64,000 nt of DNA from Octadecabacter algicola. Lineage in GTDB: Bacteria; Pseudomonadota; Alphaproteobacteria; Rhodobacterales; Rhodobacteraceae. Below, one piece after another: positions 8,603 through 17,690 of this stretch. Location: assembly GCF_021532625.1 (NCBI RefSeq), contig NZ_JAKGAR010000003.1, forward strand, positions 434,001 through 498,000. Reading direction: 5' to 3'. Each line of letters opens with the position of its first letter. The first letter of the stretch is position 1. A program made the translations under genes and the position numbers. Under the pieces are notes generated by a model. It searched no databases. It was not told the origin of the DNA and worked only from the letters and a program-made list of their open reading frames with translations.

Positions 8603-10999
8603 ATGAATGACCAATACCGCGTTGTAGTTATCGGAGGTGGCGTTGTCGGTGCCTCAGTTTTGTATCACCTCGCTAAGTTCGGCTGGACTGATGTTGCACT
8701 GATCGAACGCAATGTTTTGACAGCGGGATCATCTTGGCACGCCGCAGGCGGCATCCATGCTTTAAACGCCGATCCGAACATGGCCGCTCTTCAAGCCTAT
8801 ACGATTGACCTCCTGTCTGAGGTCGAAGCCGAGTCCGGCATCGATATCGGCCTACACATGACGGGCGGCATTACAGTCGCCTGCGATCCGAACCGCTGGG
8901 AATGGCTGCAAGGGGCGTATCGCACCTTTCAAACCATTGGCATTGAGGACTGCCACCTCATGAGTGTCGAAGAGATCAAAGAAAAATGCCCCATCATGTC
9001 AACCGAAGGTGTCATTGGCGGGCTATGGGCAGACCGGGAAGGCTATGTCGATACAACTGGCACCGTTCATGCATATGCACGCGCCGCGAAGAAACGCGGT
9101 GCTGACATAATCGAACACAACCGCGTTCTAGAACTGAATTGGAAAGGTTCTGCATGGGAGGTCGTGACCGAGAAAGGCACTATTACAGCTGAACATGTCG
9201 TAAATGCGGGCGGGCTTTGGGCTAAACAGAACGGCCGCATGGTCGGACTTGATCTGCCCGTTTCTCCGCTCTCGCATCACTATTTCCTGACAGAAACGAT
9301 CCCCGAACTAGAAGCTATCGACTTCGAGGTTCCTATGACCGTGGACCTAGAAGGGTTCACTTATATGCGCCAAGATAAGAAAGGCATTTTGGTCGGTATC
9401 TATGAAACCGATCACCAGCATTGGATGATGGACGGAGCGCCATGGAACTACGGCATCGAACTTCTGCAGGAAGACACCGATCGGATTGAAAATGAGCTGA
9501 CGCTCGCCTTTGAACGCTATCCATGTTTGAGCGACGTCGGCATTTCGTCTTGGGTCAACGGAGCATTTACATTCTCACCAGACGGAAACCCATTAGTCGG
9601 GCCGGTTGAAAGCGTACCAAACTACTGGTTGGCCTGCGGTGTTATGGCTGGTTTCTTGCAAGGTGGCGGGGTCGGGAAAACTCTCGCAGAATGGATGATT
9701 CACGGCGATACAGAGACTGATGCGTGGTCGATGGATATCGCGCGTTATGGCCCGCACCAGTCGAATAAGGAATACATCAAACAGACAACCGGCCAGTTCT
9801 ATTCCCGACGCTTTGTGATGACTTATCCCAACGAGCAATTGCCCGCAGGTCGTCCGTTGCGCATGGCACCGGCCCACGATGCTATGACCGAAGCAGGCTG
9901 CCGCTGGGGTACGAGCTGGGGTTTAGAGACGCCTCTTTATTTCGCGCCTAAGGACTTTGAGGAAACCCCGTCTTTGAACCGTTCTGATGCATCGCCCTTT
10001 GTAAAAGCAGAGTGCAAAGCTGTGCGTGAAAAGGCGGGCCTCCTCGACATCACTGGATTTTCGCGTTTTGAAGTCTACGGGCCAGGTGCGGAAGACTGGC
10101 TTAACCATGTGTTCGCAACAAAGCTACCAAAAGCCGGACGCTCCCGATTGGCGGTAATGCTTTCACCCGAAGGCAAAGTGAAGGGCGACCTGACCCTGTT
10201 TAATTGGGGCGACGGCACGTGGTGGATCATGGGCAGCTATTATCTGCGTAAGTGGCACAAACGCTGGTTCCATGACAATGAAGCTCCAAACATGGTCATT
10301 CGGGATGTATCCGATGATGTTTGTGGGTTTGCAGTTGCAGGCCCAAATGCCAAGGCGATCATACAATCGATCCAGCCCGAACTTAGCCTGCCCTTTATGG
10401 GCTGCGGCACCTACGACCTTGGCCTGCTAAGGTGCAAAATCGGGCGGCTTTCTGTGACCGGCGAACACGGTTACGAGATTCACTGTCGTGCGAATGAACA
10501 CATCGCATTGCGTCGAATGCTTCTTGAGGCTGGTAATGATCACGACCTGAAGGAGATAGGTTTCAACGCCATGCTATCTTTGCGGATTGAGAAATCTTAC
10601 GGCGTCTGGTCCGCCGAATTCACTCAGGATCGAACGGCGGCAATGACCGGCATGGACCGATGGATTGATTGGGAGAAGCCAGATTTTGTTGGCCGTGACG
10701 CCGCTATTGCCGAGCGTGAAAATCAACCCGAGCATGTCTTGGTGACGCTCGGTCTCGATAGTCCGGATGCAGATTGCGGCGGATATGAACCCGTATGGTC
10801 CAATGGAAAGCGCATCGGTTTTACGACCTCGGGCGCATTCGGCTATACAGTCGGACAGAGCATCGCGATGGCATTGGTAGACAAAGAGTACGCGGATAGC
10901 GGAACCAAGTTATCCGTCCATGTAGTCGGGGTCGAACGCCCTGCAACCGTATTGGAATCATCTCCTTATGATCCGAAAGGTATTGCGATGCGTATTTAG
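8603..10999 (+). CDS. FAD-dependent oxidoreductase / GcvT-domain protein (dimethylglycine oxidase-like)
   Basis: A 798-residue two-domain enzyme of the dimethylglycine/sarcosine dehydrogenase family. Residues 7-30 form the FAD Rossmann motif (VVVIGGGVVGASVLYHLA). The following SSWHAAGG places a histidine at position 46, the residue that carries covalent FAD in dimethylglycine oxidase. The FAD oxidoreductase domain extends to about 390; the second half (about 430-798) is a GcvT-like folate-binding aminomethyltransferase domain with SLRIEKSYGVW and the C-terminal ESSPYDPKG. The likely reaction is oxidative N-demethylation of a methylated amine with transfer of the methylene group to tetrahydrofolate. 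The ATG at 8603 has GGAGAG before it. The substrate (dimethylglycine, sarcosine or another) is not determined. Confidence 0.88.
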   Translation: MNDQYRVVVIGGGVVGASVLYHLAKFGWTDVALIERNVLTAGSSWHAAGGIHALNADPNMAALQAYTIDLLSEVEAESGIDIGLHMTGGITVACDPNRWEWLQGAYRTFQTIGIEDCHLMSVEEIKEKCPIMSTEGVIGGLWADREGYVDTTGTVHAYARAAKKRGADIIEHNRVLELNWKGSAWEVVTEKGTITAEHVVNAGGLWAKQNGRMVGLDLPVSPLSHHYFLTETIPELEAIDFEVPMTVDLEGFTYMRQDKKGILVGIYETDHQHWMMDGAPWNYGIELLQEDTDRIENELTLAFERYPCLSDVGISSWVNGAFTFSPDGNPLVGPVESVPNYWLACGVMAGFLQGGGVGKTLAEWMIHGDTETDAWSMDIARYGPHQSNKEYIKQTTGQFYSRRFVMTYPNEQLPAGRPLRMAPAHDAMTEAGCRWGTSWGLETPLYFAPKDFEETPSLNRSDASPFVKAECKAVREKAGLLDITGFSRFEVYGPGAEDWLNHVFATKLPKAGRSRLAVMLSPEGKVKGDLTLFNWGDGTWWIMGSYYLRKWHKRWFHDNEAPNMVIRDVSDDVCGFAVAGPNAKAIIQSIQPELSLPFMGCGTYDLGLLRCKIGRLSVTGEHGYEIHCRANEHIALRRMLLEAGNDHDLKEIGFNAMLSLRIEKSYGVWSAEFTQDRTAAMTGMDRWIDWEKPDFVGRDAAIAERENQPEHVLVTLGLDSPDADCGGYEPVWSNGKRIGFTTSGAFGYTVGQSIAMALVDKEYADSGTKLSVHVVGVERPATVLESSPYDPKGIAMRI

Positions 11000-11021
11000 G
11001 TCAGAAGCGATCGAGGCGGGA

Positions 11022-11041
11022 CCCTCGCGCTTTGGTGAGGG
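11022..11041 (+). terminator. Hairpin after the FAD/GcvT gene
   Basis: CCCTC and GAGGG form a five-base-pair stem around a ten-base loop, 23 bases after the stop of the oxidoreductase gene and 70 before msrB. No T-tract follows, so it may be a weak terminator or only a transcript-stabilising hairpin. Confidence 0.35.
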
Positions 11042-11113
11042 CGTTGTCACAATTGTCGCAATCCGCCACACTCACCCCATATCCATTAGCGAACCAATGA
11101 TAGGGGGCTAAAA

Positions 11114-11560
11114 ATGGCCAAGTACGAAAAGAACCCAGACGTCGTCGCGACGCTGACGCCCGAACAGTACCGTGTCACACAAGAAAACGGGACGGAACGC
11201 CCTTGGACCGGTGCTTATCTGGACAATAAAGAAGTCGGAATTTACGTCGACGTCGTTTCTGGCGAACCGCTGTTCGCATCTTCCGATAAATATGAGTCCG
11301 GTTGCGGCTGGCCAAGCTTCACCAAACCGATTGAAGATACCCACGTGAATGAACTGACGGATTCCACCCTGGGTATGGTGCGAACAGAAGTGCGTTCCAC
11401 CCATGGGGACAGCCATCTTGGTCATGTTTTTCCTGACGGACCACAAGACCGCGGGGGGCTACGCTACTGCATAAACGGCGCATCCCTGCGCTTCGTTGCC
11501 AAAAGTGACATGGAAGCCGAGGGTTACAGCGATTACTTGGATCAAGTGGAGGATATCTAA
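11114..11560 (+). CDS. msrB: Peptide-methionine (R)-S-oxide reductase MsrB
   Basis: A 148-residue MsrB that repairs methionine-R-sulfoxide in oxidised proteins. The catalytic cysteine is C119 in [11 protein letters not shown], the resolving cysteine is probably C64 in SGCGWPSF, and the [10 protein letters not shown] motif at 101-110 is the usual active-site patch. The two CxxC pairs that bind zinc in many MsrB proteins are absent, so this is the non-zinc form. A GGGGG ribosome site precedes the ATG. The stop codon overlaps the msrA start by one base (TAATG), so the two stereospecific repair enzymes are translationally coupled. Confidence 0.96.
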   Translation: MAKYEKNPDVVATLTPEQYRVTQENGTERPWTGAYLDNKEVGIYVDVVSGEPLFASSDKYESGCGWPSFTKPIEDTHVNELTDSTLGMVRTEVRSTHGDSHLGHVFPDGPQDRGGLRYCINGASLRFVAKSDMEAEGYSDYLDQVEDI

Positions 11561-12075
11561 TGAGCGAGACCAAACAACGCGCAGTATTGGCCGGTGGCTG
11601 CTTCTGGGGCATGGAAGAATTGATCCGGAAGTTACCTGGCGTGGTATCGACCCGCGTTGGTTATACAGGCGGTGATGTACCGAATGCGACCTACCGCAAC
11701 CATGGCACCCACGCCGAAGGTATCGAGATTATCTTTAACCCATCGGAAATCACTTACCGCCGGCTTCTTGAATTCTTTTTCCAGATTCATGATCCGACAA
11801 CTGCGAACCGCCAAGGCAACGATCGTGGCATGTCATATCGTTCAGCTATTTACTACGTCGACGATGATCAGAAAGGTGTTGCAGAAGAAACGATGAAAGA
11901 TGTCGATGCGTCTGGAGTGTGGCCATCTAAAGTCGTGACCGAGCTCGAGCCCGTTGGTGACTTCTGGGAAGCTGAACCAGAGCATCAGGATTATCTGCAA
12001 CGCTTACCAAACGGGTACACTTGCCATTTCATCAGACCCGACTGGGTACTGCCCCAACGAAATGCTGCTGAGTAG
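11560..12075 (+). CDS. msrA: Peptide-methionine (S)-S-oxide reductase MsrA
   Basis: A 171-residue MsrA that reduces methionine-S-sulfoxide. The signature GGCFWGMEE gives catalytic C14, followed by the VGYTGGD motif at about 31-37 and conserved HAEGIEI. A C-terminal cysteine in NGYTCHF near residue 156 is the likely resolving residue recycled by thioredoxin. The gene starts within the msrB stop. It ends at a TAG that abuts the stop codon of the convergent hydantoinase gene with no intergenic base. Confidence 0.96.
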   Translation: MSETKQRAVLAGGCFWGMEELIRKLPGVVSTRVGYTGGDVPNATYRNHGTHAEGIEIIFNPSEITYRRLLEFFFQIHDPTTANRQGNDRGMSYRSAIYYVDDDQKGVAEETMKDVDASGVWPSKVVTELEPVGDFWEAEPEHQDYLQRLPNGYTCHFIRPDWVLPQRNAAE

Positions 12076-14070
12076 CTAGGAGGCAATTCGGGGCCGACCA
12101 CTGGCGGTCACCCGTAACGTCGCCTCAATAAACATCGTTTGAGCCTCGATCTGCGCCTCTCGCAGGTCGAGGCTTTCTGTTACACGAACCTCTTCTACTC
12201 CTGCAGCGGTAGCTTGCTCTGTCGCGCTGGCCGTCAGGATATCGCGGAGCGTTTTAACTGCTGTGTCTTTATCGCCAAATTGCGAGGGTCCATCTGGCAG
12301 GTGAACAACGAAAGCGCCCTCTCCAGCGCTGGTAATACTGCCCTCGGCGTGGATCGCGATTTGACCGACTACCGCACCAATCGCATTGGCAACACCCCCA
12401 TCGGTTGGAAGAATAGTCTGGCAACCAAGTCTCTCCCCCACTGCGCCGTAGTAGCACTGCGCTGAAGCGCCCAAACCGATCAAGGGAACCGCAAGACCGA
12501 CATCCACACGCGCAATATTACTCTGTCTTCTAAGGCCAAACTTGGTCAGGTCATGTAGAGATAGTTCAGCAGGTTTATCCCAGCCCTCCTCGGCAAAAGC
12601 AGTTTCTAAAACAGCTAAAGAAGTCTGAACTGTCATTTGTTCGACAATTCGTTCCGCCACATCTTGTGCTGTTTTAGCGAGCCGATCGCCTCCTCCGACC
12701 CGCTGCCGTCCGAAAAGGCTCAACGCCTTGGTCGCAGCCAAACCATCCCAATCAGACACCAACCCAAGGACATGGCTTGCATCGGTTGGCGTAACCCCAA
12801 CCATCATGACCAAGCCCCGCTTAACCAACCGAGCTAAGGCTGGCTCATCAATGCGGTTTCGCACGACGTCTGACCACCGTTGAGGCCCGCCTTGCAAACG
12901 GTCTGCAATGATCGCCTCCCGATCATCGAGGTTAGAGGGAAGATCCGTCCATAGCCCCAAAACAAACCGTGACGCTTCGACGGGAGCAGCGTCGAGCCGC
13001 AACGCTCGATCTAAAGATTCATGAACAAGGTCAGCGTGATCTATGGCAAGTAACGAAACGGGCATTACACGGCGTGGCCCAAGAAAAAGAGCGGCGTCCA
13101 GACCATCTTCAACAGTCACTTCACTGTCACCGCCTAAACCAAAAGTGCGCATAGCGACGGCTTCAACCATCGTTCTGTATTTTCCGACTTTCGCACCATT
13201 TGGGTCTATCTTTGGCGATCCGTTTCGTAAAAGGCAGATATCGGTTGTCGTTCCACCAATATCGCTAACAAGGGCGTTCTTTTCGCCTGTTAACCACTGC
13301 GCGCCGGCAATGCTCGCGGCGGGGCCGCTCAAGATTGTTTCAATCGGACGTTCGCGCGCGAGATCAGAAGAAATCAATGCACCGTCCCCACGTACCACCA
13401 TCAATCTCGCAGAGATCTCGCGCCTTTCCATATGCGATAGTACAGACTCGATAAGCCTGTCGATCATACCGATCAGCCGCGCATTAAGAACGGCCGTTAA
13501 AGCACGTTTTGGCCCACCAAGGGATTGGCTTAGTTCATGGGAGCAGGTTACAGGAATACCGAGTTTCTTGCGTACCATTTCTCTGGCTATGATTTCATGT
13601 TCTGGGTTTCTGGTCGCAAAACGTGATGCGATTGCTATTCCCGTTAGCCCCAGAGAAATAGTCTCTAACCATGCGGAAAGCGCATCGATATCCAGACTGC
13701 TGATCTCCGCTCCATTGTGGGAATGACCGCCAGAAACAAACAAAACTGGGTCGCTTCCGATTGCGTCAGTCAGGTCTGCCTTGTCCAATTCCGACTGCTC
13801 GAACCCAATGAAGATCAGCGCGATCCGACCACCCTGCCCCTCAATCAATGCATTCGTAGCCAGTGTCGTTGACAACGAAACCAGCGCCACGTCGGTTGGG
13901 TCAGTGTCGCTATTCGAAAGGACGGCGTCGATTGCCGCGCCGATCCCGAACGAGAGGTCAGGCCGTGTCGTCAAGGACTTAGCTGATGAGACGATCTTGT
14001 CTGCAATATCATCCAGCAAAACCGCGTCTGTGTAGGTCCCACCGGTATCGATGCCCAAGAGAATTGCCAT
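12076..14070 (-). CDS. Hydantoinase/oxoprolinase family protein (HyuA-like)
   Basis: A 664-residue protein of the hydantoinase A/oxoprolinase family, ATP-dependent amidohydrolases with an actin-like ATPase fold. MAILLGIDTGGTYTDAVLLD is the first phosphate-binding motif, a second appears as VSDIGGTTTDICLL near residue 265, and a late glycine-rich motif is PLIGLGASAQCYYG near 555. The ATG at 14070 opens exactly at the conserved N-terminus. No hyuB partner is adjacent, which is unusual for true hydantoinases. The gene lies 88 bases downstream of the ynjD-like ATPase on the same strand, so its substrate may be linked to that transporter. Function beyond the family is not assignable. Confidence 0.83.
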   Translation of the reverse strand: MAILLGIDTGGTYTDAVLLDDIADKIVSSAKSLTTRPDLSFGIGAAIDAVLSNSDTDPTDVALVSLSTTLATNALIEGQGGRIALIFIGFEQSELDKADLTDAIGSDPVLFVSGGHSHNGAEISSLDIDALSAWLETISLGLTGIAIASRFATRNPEHEIIAREMVRKKLGIPVTCSHELSQSLGGPKRALTAVLNARLIGMIDRLIESVLSHMERREISARLMVVRGDGALISSDLARERPIETILSGPAASIAGAQWLTGEKNALVSDIGGTTTDICLLRNGSPKIDPNGAKVGKYRTMVEAVAMRTFGLGGDSEVTVEDGLDAALFLGPRRVMPVSLLAIDHADLVHESLDRALRLDAAPVEASRFVLGLWTDLPSNLDDREAIIADRLQGGPQRWSDVVRNRIDEPALARLVKRGLVMMVGVTPTDASHVLGLVSDWDGLAATKALSLFGRQRVGGGDRLAKTAQDVAERIVEQMTVQTSLAVLETAFAEEGWDKPAELSLHDLTKFGLRRQSNIARVDVGLAVPLIGLGASAQCYYGAVGERLGCQTILPTDGGVANAIGAVVGQIAIHAEGSITSAGEGAFVVHLPDGPSQFGDKDTAVKTLRDILTASATEQATAAGVEEVRVTESLDLREAQIEAQTMFIEATLRVTASGRPRIAS

Positions 14071-14158
14071 TGTCGCCCCTAATCGTTTTCTTGAGGATAT
14101 CAAAGAAAGCCAAAGCCCGAATACCAAAGACGACAACTTATCGCAGCTTCCGCGGCAT

Positions 14159-14806
14159 TTAACTCTTGGAGTAGCTTTCCAGTTCGATAATCGGACCGCC
14201 CGCGGCTTTTGCATCTTCTAGGTCGTGGGTTACCATCAGTACTGGCAGGTTTCTTTCCTTAACCACCCGAAATACGAGTTCTCGAACATGGGCACGCAGT
14301 TCCGCATCCAGTCGTGAAAAGGCTTCATCTAATAGCAACGCCTTTGGATCAGAGAGCAACATTCGCACGAGTGCCACACGGGCCCGTTGCCCGCCCGACA
14401 ATGTTGCGGGGTCTCTATTGGAAAACCCAACCAACCCGACATCACTCAGTGCGTTTTCAATCTTCCTGTGCCGTTCAACACGTGAACCACCGCGCGGAAT
14501 ACCAAACGCGAGATTTTCGCCGACACTCATGTGCGGGAATAGTAGGTCATCTTGGAACAAGATCCCGATTTCGCGTTTGTGTGGCGGTAACCCGGTTATG
14601 TCTTTTCCATTCAACAGGACCTCACCCATGCCCCTAAAAACGGGATCTAAGTTGCCCGTTAAATACGCCAGAAGCGTTGATTTCCCGACCCCTGACGGCC
14701 CCATAACCGACAAAATCTCGCCCGCTGCAACTTCATGATCGATCTCGATCAGAGGAATTCCGTCCCGAATAATACAAATTTTCCGCAGAGATAGACTCTT
14801 ATTCAT
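14159..14806 (-). CDS. ynjD: ABC transporter ATP-binding protein (YnjD/ThiQ-like)
   Basis: A 215-residue ABC ATPase. The Walker A motif GPSGVGKST lies at about residues 36-44, the signature LSGGQRARVALVR at about 136-148, and Walker B ALLLDEAFSRLD at about 157-168, followed by the switch histidine in MVTHDLEDA. The start overlaps the permease stop by eight bases. Length and sequence style match the YnjD/ThiQ group that powers thiamine-, Fe- or polyamine-type importers with a fused double permease. The order YnjB-YnjC-YnjD plus a CDP-alcohol phosphatidyltransferase copies the E. coli ynjBCD(E)F arrangement, whose substrate is not established to my knowledge. Confidence 0.85.
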   Translation of the reverse strand: MNKSLSLRKICIIRDGIPLIEIDHEVAAGEILSVMGPSGVGKSTLLAYLTGNLDPVFRGMGEVLLNGKDITGLPPHKREIGILFQDDLLFPHMSVGENLAFGIPRGGSRVERHRKIENALSDVGLVGFSNRDPATLSGGQRARVALVRMLLSDPKALLLDEAFSRLDAELRAHVRELVFRVVKERNLPVLMVTHDLEDAKAAGGPIIELESYSKS

Positions 14807-16475
14807 GCATTCCCCTCCGATTGCGCCACAAGAGTGTGGGTATAGTTAACGCAAGCGCAAACGGGACCAAAGCCGCGAGTGTTTGCATAAGGCCGTATAC
14901 ACCGATTGCTCGCCGATCCCCGCCGGATGCCAACGCTACGGCTTCGGTCGTGAGCGTGGCCACACGCCCGCCGCCAATGATCAGGGTTGCTAAGTATTGA
15001 CCAACCGAAACCGCGATTCCGACAGCGGTCGCCGTTAAAATCGGGCGAGTGAGCATAGGTAGACGCACGCGCCAAAATACCCCCCAAGGCTTGGTGCCGA
15101 GCGCACCCGCGACTGTTGCATTTCGAGTGTCCCAGGACCTCCAAGGATCGCCAAGTGATAAGAAGACGTATGGAAGGACGAAAACCAAATGTGCAAAGAT
15201 CACAGGCGCCCGCCCAATGTCGGCGCCAATGTTGAGAAGCAAGGTCTGCAAACCAGGAAGAAATGCCGTTTGCGGGACGAGCAAGGGTAGATAAAGCAGC
15301 CATATCCCACGTCGGGAAAGCGGGCGGCCAGATCGATGCTCTGCCTCTAGACAGCCCAACACAAGGACTAGCGCGAGTCCAACTGCTACACCTGCGACAA
15401 TAAATGTCTCACCGAACGTCTGGAACGCAGCGGGCCCGTGTCGGTCCCAGTTTTTCCAAGTTATTGCATCGGGTAAACTGTTAGGAAAACTCCAAAAACC
15501 AGCGACAGACCAAACTGCCAAGCCTGCAATTCCGAGCAGGACCGCCAGTGAAGAAATTGACCCCAAGCCGAGTGAAATCACGCGGATCGATGCCTCTTTT
15601 TGCCCCCTGTGACCTGTTTCAATCCAAATACGGCCAAGCCATGCGATAACCCGCTCTCCACCCCACCATAAAGCCAAGGCAAAGATGACAAGTGCTAATT
15701 GCAAGAGTGACGCCGCCGCCCCAGTAAGGCGCATCGCAAGGTCAGGATCGCCCATCCATTTAACGATCTGAACTGAAAGTGTAGGCGGCGTCGACGGCCC
15801 CAAAATCATGGCAACGTCAACAACACTCATCGAATAGGCTAGGACTACGTAAACTGGCAGTCGAATTTGATCGTAGACCCGAGGGAAAACTGTCTTGAGC
15901 CAACCTGTGACCCGTCCGTAACCAAGGCTCTGTGCGACCATGAGTGAGCGACGGGGCTGTGCTTGGCCCAATGCTGCGATTGTCATTAACAAGAGAAACG
16001 GAACTTCTTTCACCACAAGCCCAGCTATCAGCGCAATTCCGAGTGGGTCTTGCAGTATCAAGAGGTCAGGTGGGCGGTCCCATCCCGTAAGACTTGGGGA
16101 AACCAACCGTGCGATCCATCCCGATGGTGCGATCAAGAAAGCAAGGCCAAATGCTGCAGCAGCATGCGGCACGGATAGCAAAGGCGACAGCAGCCTTTCC
16201 AACAATCGAAACGTCCGCGTTCCCGACCAACCAGCGACAAACATGACAACGATCGCCAAGGAAATGCTTGTTGCTATAAGGCCTGTCGAAAGAGACAGGC
16301 GAGACGCCGATGTAAGCCCCGCCCAATCCATAAGTGTTCGAAACGGGTCAAGCGAAGGGCCCATCAAACCCGCAGCCGGCAAATGGCCGAATGCGGGCAA
16401 TACTGTTCCCCAAAGCCCCGCGATTACGGGGCCCAACATTGCAAACAAAGTTACCGCTGGCAGAAACCTTAGCAT
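14799..16475 (-). CDS. ynjC: ABC transporter permease, fused double-domain (YnjC-like)
   Basis: A 558-residue inner-membrane permease with about twelve hydrophobic segments, built as two fused BPD_transp_1-type halves. EAA-loop-like patches occur near residue 180 (LMVAQSLGYGRVTGWLKTVF) and near 465 (GALGTKPWGVFWRVRLPMLT), where the ATPase docks. This two-in-one form is typical of YnjC, ThiP and FbpB-like permeases. It overlaps the ATPase gene and begins 18 bases after the binding-protein stop. The imported substrate is unknown; a thiamine, metal or small organic substrate are all possible from architecture alone. Confidence 0.85.
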   Translation of the reverse strand: MLRFLPAVTLFAMLGPVIAGLWGTVLPAFGHLPAAGLMGPSLDPFRTLMDWAGLTSASRLSLSTGLIATSISLAIVVMFVAGWSGTRTFRLLERLLSPLLSVPHAAAAFGLAFLIAPSGWIARLVSPSLTGWDRPPDLLILQDPLGIALIAGLVVKEVPFLLLMTIAALGQAQPRRSLMVAQSLGYGRVTGWLKTVFPRVYDQIRLPVYVVLAYSMSVVDVAMILGPSTPPTLSVQIVKWMGDPDLAMRLTGAAASLLQLALVIFALALWWGGERVIAWLGRIWIETGHRGQKEASIRVISLGLGSISSLAVLLGIAGLAVWSVAGFWSFPNSLPDAITWKNWDRHGPAAFQTFGETFIVAGVAVGLALVLVLGCLEAEHRSGRPLSRRGIWLLYLPLLVPQTAFLPGLQTLLLNIGADIGRAPVIFAHLVFVLPYVFLSLGDPWRSWDTRNATVAGALGTKPWGVFWRVRLPMLTRPILTATAVGIAVSVGQYLATLIIGGGRVATLTTEAVALASGGDRRAIGVYGLMQTLAALVPFALALTIPTLLWRNRRGMHE

Positions 16476-16493
16476 GTGAAAGGCAATGTCGCC

Positions 16494-17690
16494 TTAATTG
16501 CCTACGCCATAGCGTTCAGCCCAGTCATCCGCGATGCGTGTCATCCACGAAGGATGTGGTTCGGCCTGTACAGCGCCTAATTCAGCAGGTGACAAGGTCG
16601 CAACACCAAGCTCGAGTGCCTCGAAGGCCGCTCGTTCGTCAGCATTCAATGCATCCATGTTAAGCACTGTGCCATATCCAAGGATATTTGGGTCTTGAGC
16701 CCGTACTTGGGCTTCTGGGGACATCAAGAAGTTGGCAACAACCATAGCGCCTGATGCAGAGCCAGAGTTGTATGGGATTGCGACAAAGGACGCATTACCG
16801 ATAGTTCCACCTTCTAGAACGAACGTACGAACGGTGTCGGGTAGCTGGCTGTTTGCAATTGCCGCCGTTGCCTCACCCGGGCTGAATGAAATTGCGAGAT
16901 CAACTTCGCCGTCTGCGATCAACTGAAGCTGTGCGGGACCCGTCGCAGGATACGCGCGGCCTTCACGCCACAAATTCGGCGTTAGAGCATCCAGATATTC
17001 CCATAGGGGAGCGGTAACTTGTGCATAGTTTTCATCAGTCGCTTCGCCTTGAAGGACAGATGCATCATCCAGGACATCAACAAGCGCTTGTTTCAGGAAG
17101 GTGGTGCCCAAAAAGTCGGGCGGTTGCGGATAAGTAAAGCGACCTGGATTGGCCGTGGACCATTCCAAAATTGAGGCCATGTCAGCCTGTGCGACCATAT
17201 CGGCAGTGTCATACATGAAAACCACTTGTGCCATGGCCCATGGGGCTTCGTATCCTTCGACAGGAACCGTAAAATCTGTCTGAACGGTCTTGCCTTCGCT
17301 GTCGACAACAGCCCAGTTCGGGAGCTGTTCTGCGAATGGGCCAAACAGCAAATCCGCTTCTTTCATGGCAGCGAAATTAGACCCGTTGATCCAAATCATA
17401 TCGATTGCACCGTCTTCGTTCTCGCCAGCCTGTCGTTCACTCAGGACACGGGTAACAGCGTCTGCTGTATCCGTGAGTTTAACATGCTCAAGAATAACGC
17501 CGTAATCTTCTGCAACCCGATCTCCGACCCAAGCGATGAAGTCATTCGTAGTCGTCGATCCGCCCCACGCATTCCAATAGACCGTTTGGCCTTCAGCTTC
17601 GGCCATAACTGCGTCCCAGTCGGATGGATCTGGCGTGGCGAGTACGAGGGACGGAGCAGCAAAAGCCGCAATAAGGGCGAGGTGTTTCAT
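16494..17690 (-). CDS. ynjB: ABC transporter substrate-binding protein (YnjB-like)
   Basis: A 398-residue periplasmic binding protein. Residues 1-18 (MKHLALIAAFAAPSLVLA) are a Sec signal peptide ending in an SVLA-type cleavage region. The mature part opens with WDAVMAEAEGQTVYWNAWGG, a start characteristic of the YnjB group. The ATG at 17690 overlaps the stop of the upstream phosphatidyltransferase (ATGA); the longer open frame to 17807 lies within that gene. Tryptophan- and acid-rich patches (WINGSNFAAM near 130, LWEYLDALTPNLW near 235) may line the ligand site. The ligand is not identifiable from sequence. Confidence 0.85.
   Translation of the reverse strand: MKHLALIAAFAAPSLVLATPDPSDWDAVMAEAEGQTVYWNAWGGSTTTNDFIAWVGDRVAEDYGVILEHVKLTDTADAVTRVLSERQAGENEDGAIDMIWINGSNFAAMKEADLLFGPFAEQLPNWAVVDSEGKTVQTDFTVPVEGYEAPWAMAQVVFMYDTADMVAQADMASILEWSTANPGRFTYPQPPDFLGTTFLKQALVDVLDDASVLQGEATDENYAQVTAPLWEYLDALTPNLWREGRAYPATGPAQLQLIADGEVDLAISFSPGEATAAIANSQLPDTVRTFVLEGGTIGNASFVAIPYNSGSASGAMVVANFLMSPEAQVRAQDPNILGYGTVLNMDALNADERAAFEALELGVATLSPAELGAVQAEPHPSWMTRIADDWAERYGVGN

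Noticed and set aside
13043-13726. Plus-strand open frame of 227 codons
   Set aside because: Antisense shadow of the hydantoinase gene, with shadow-type Ser/Arg/Ile-rich composition.
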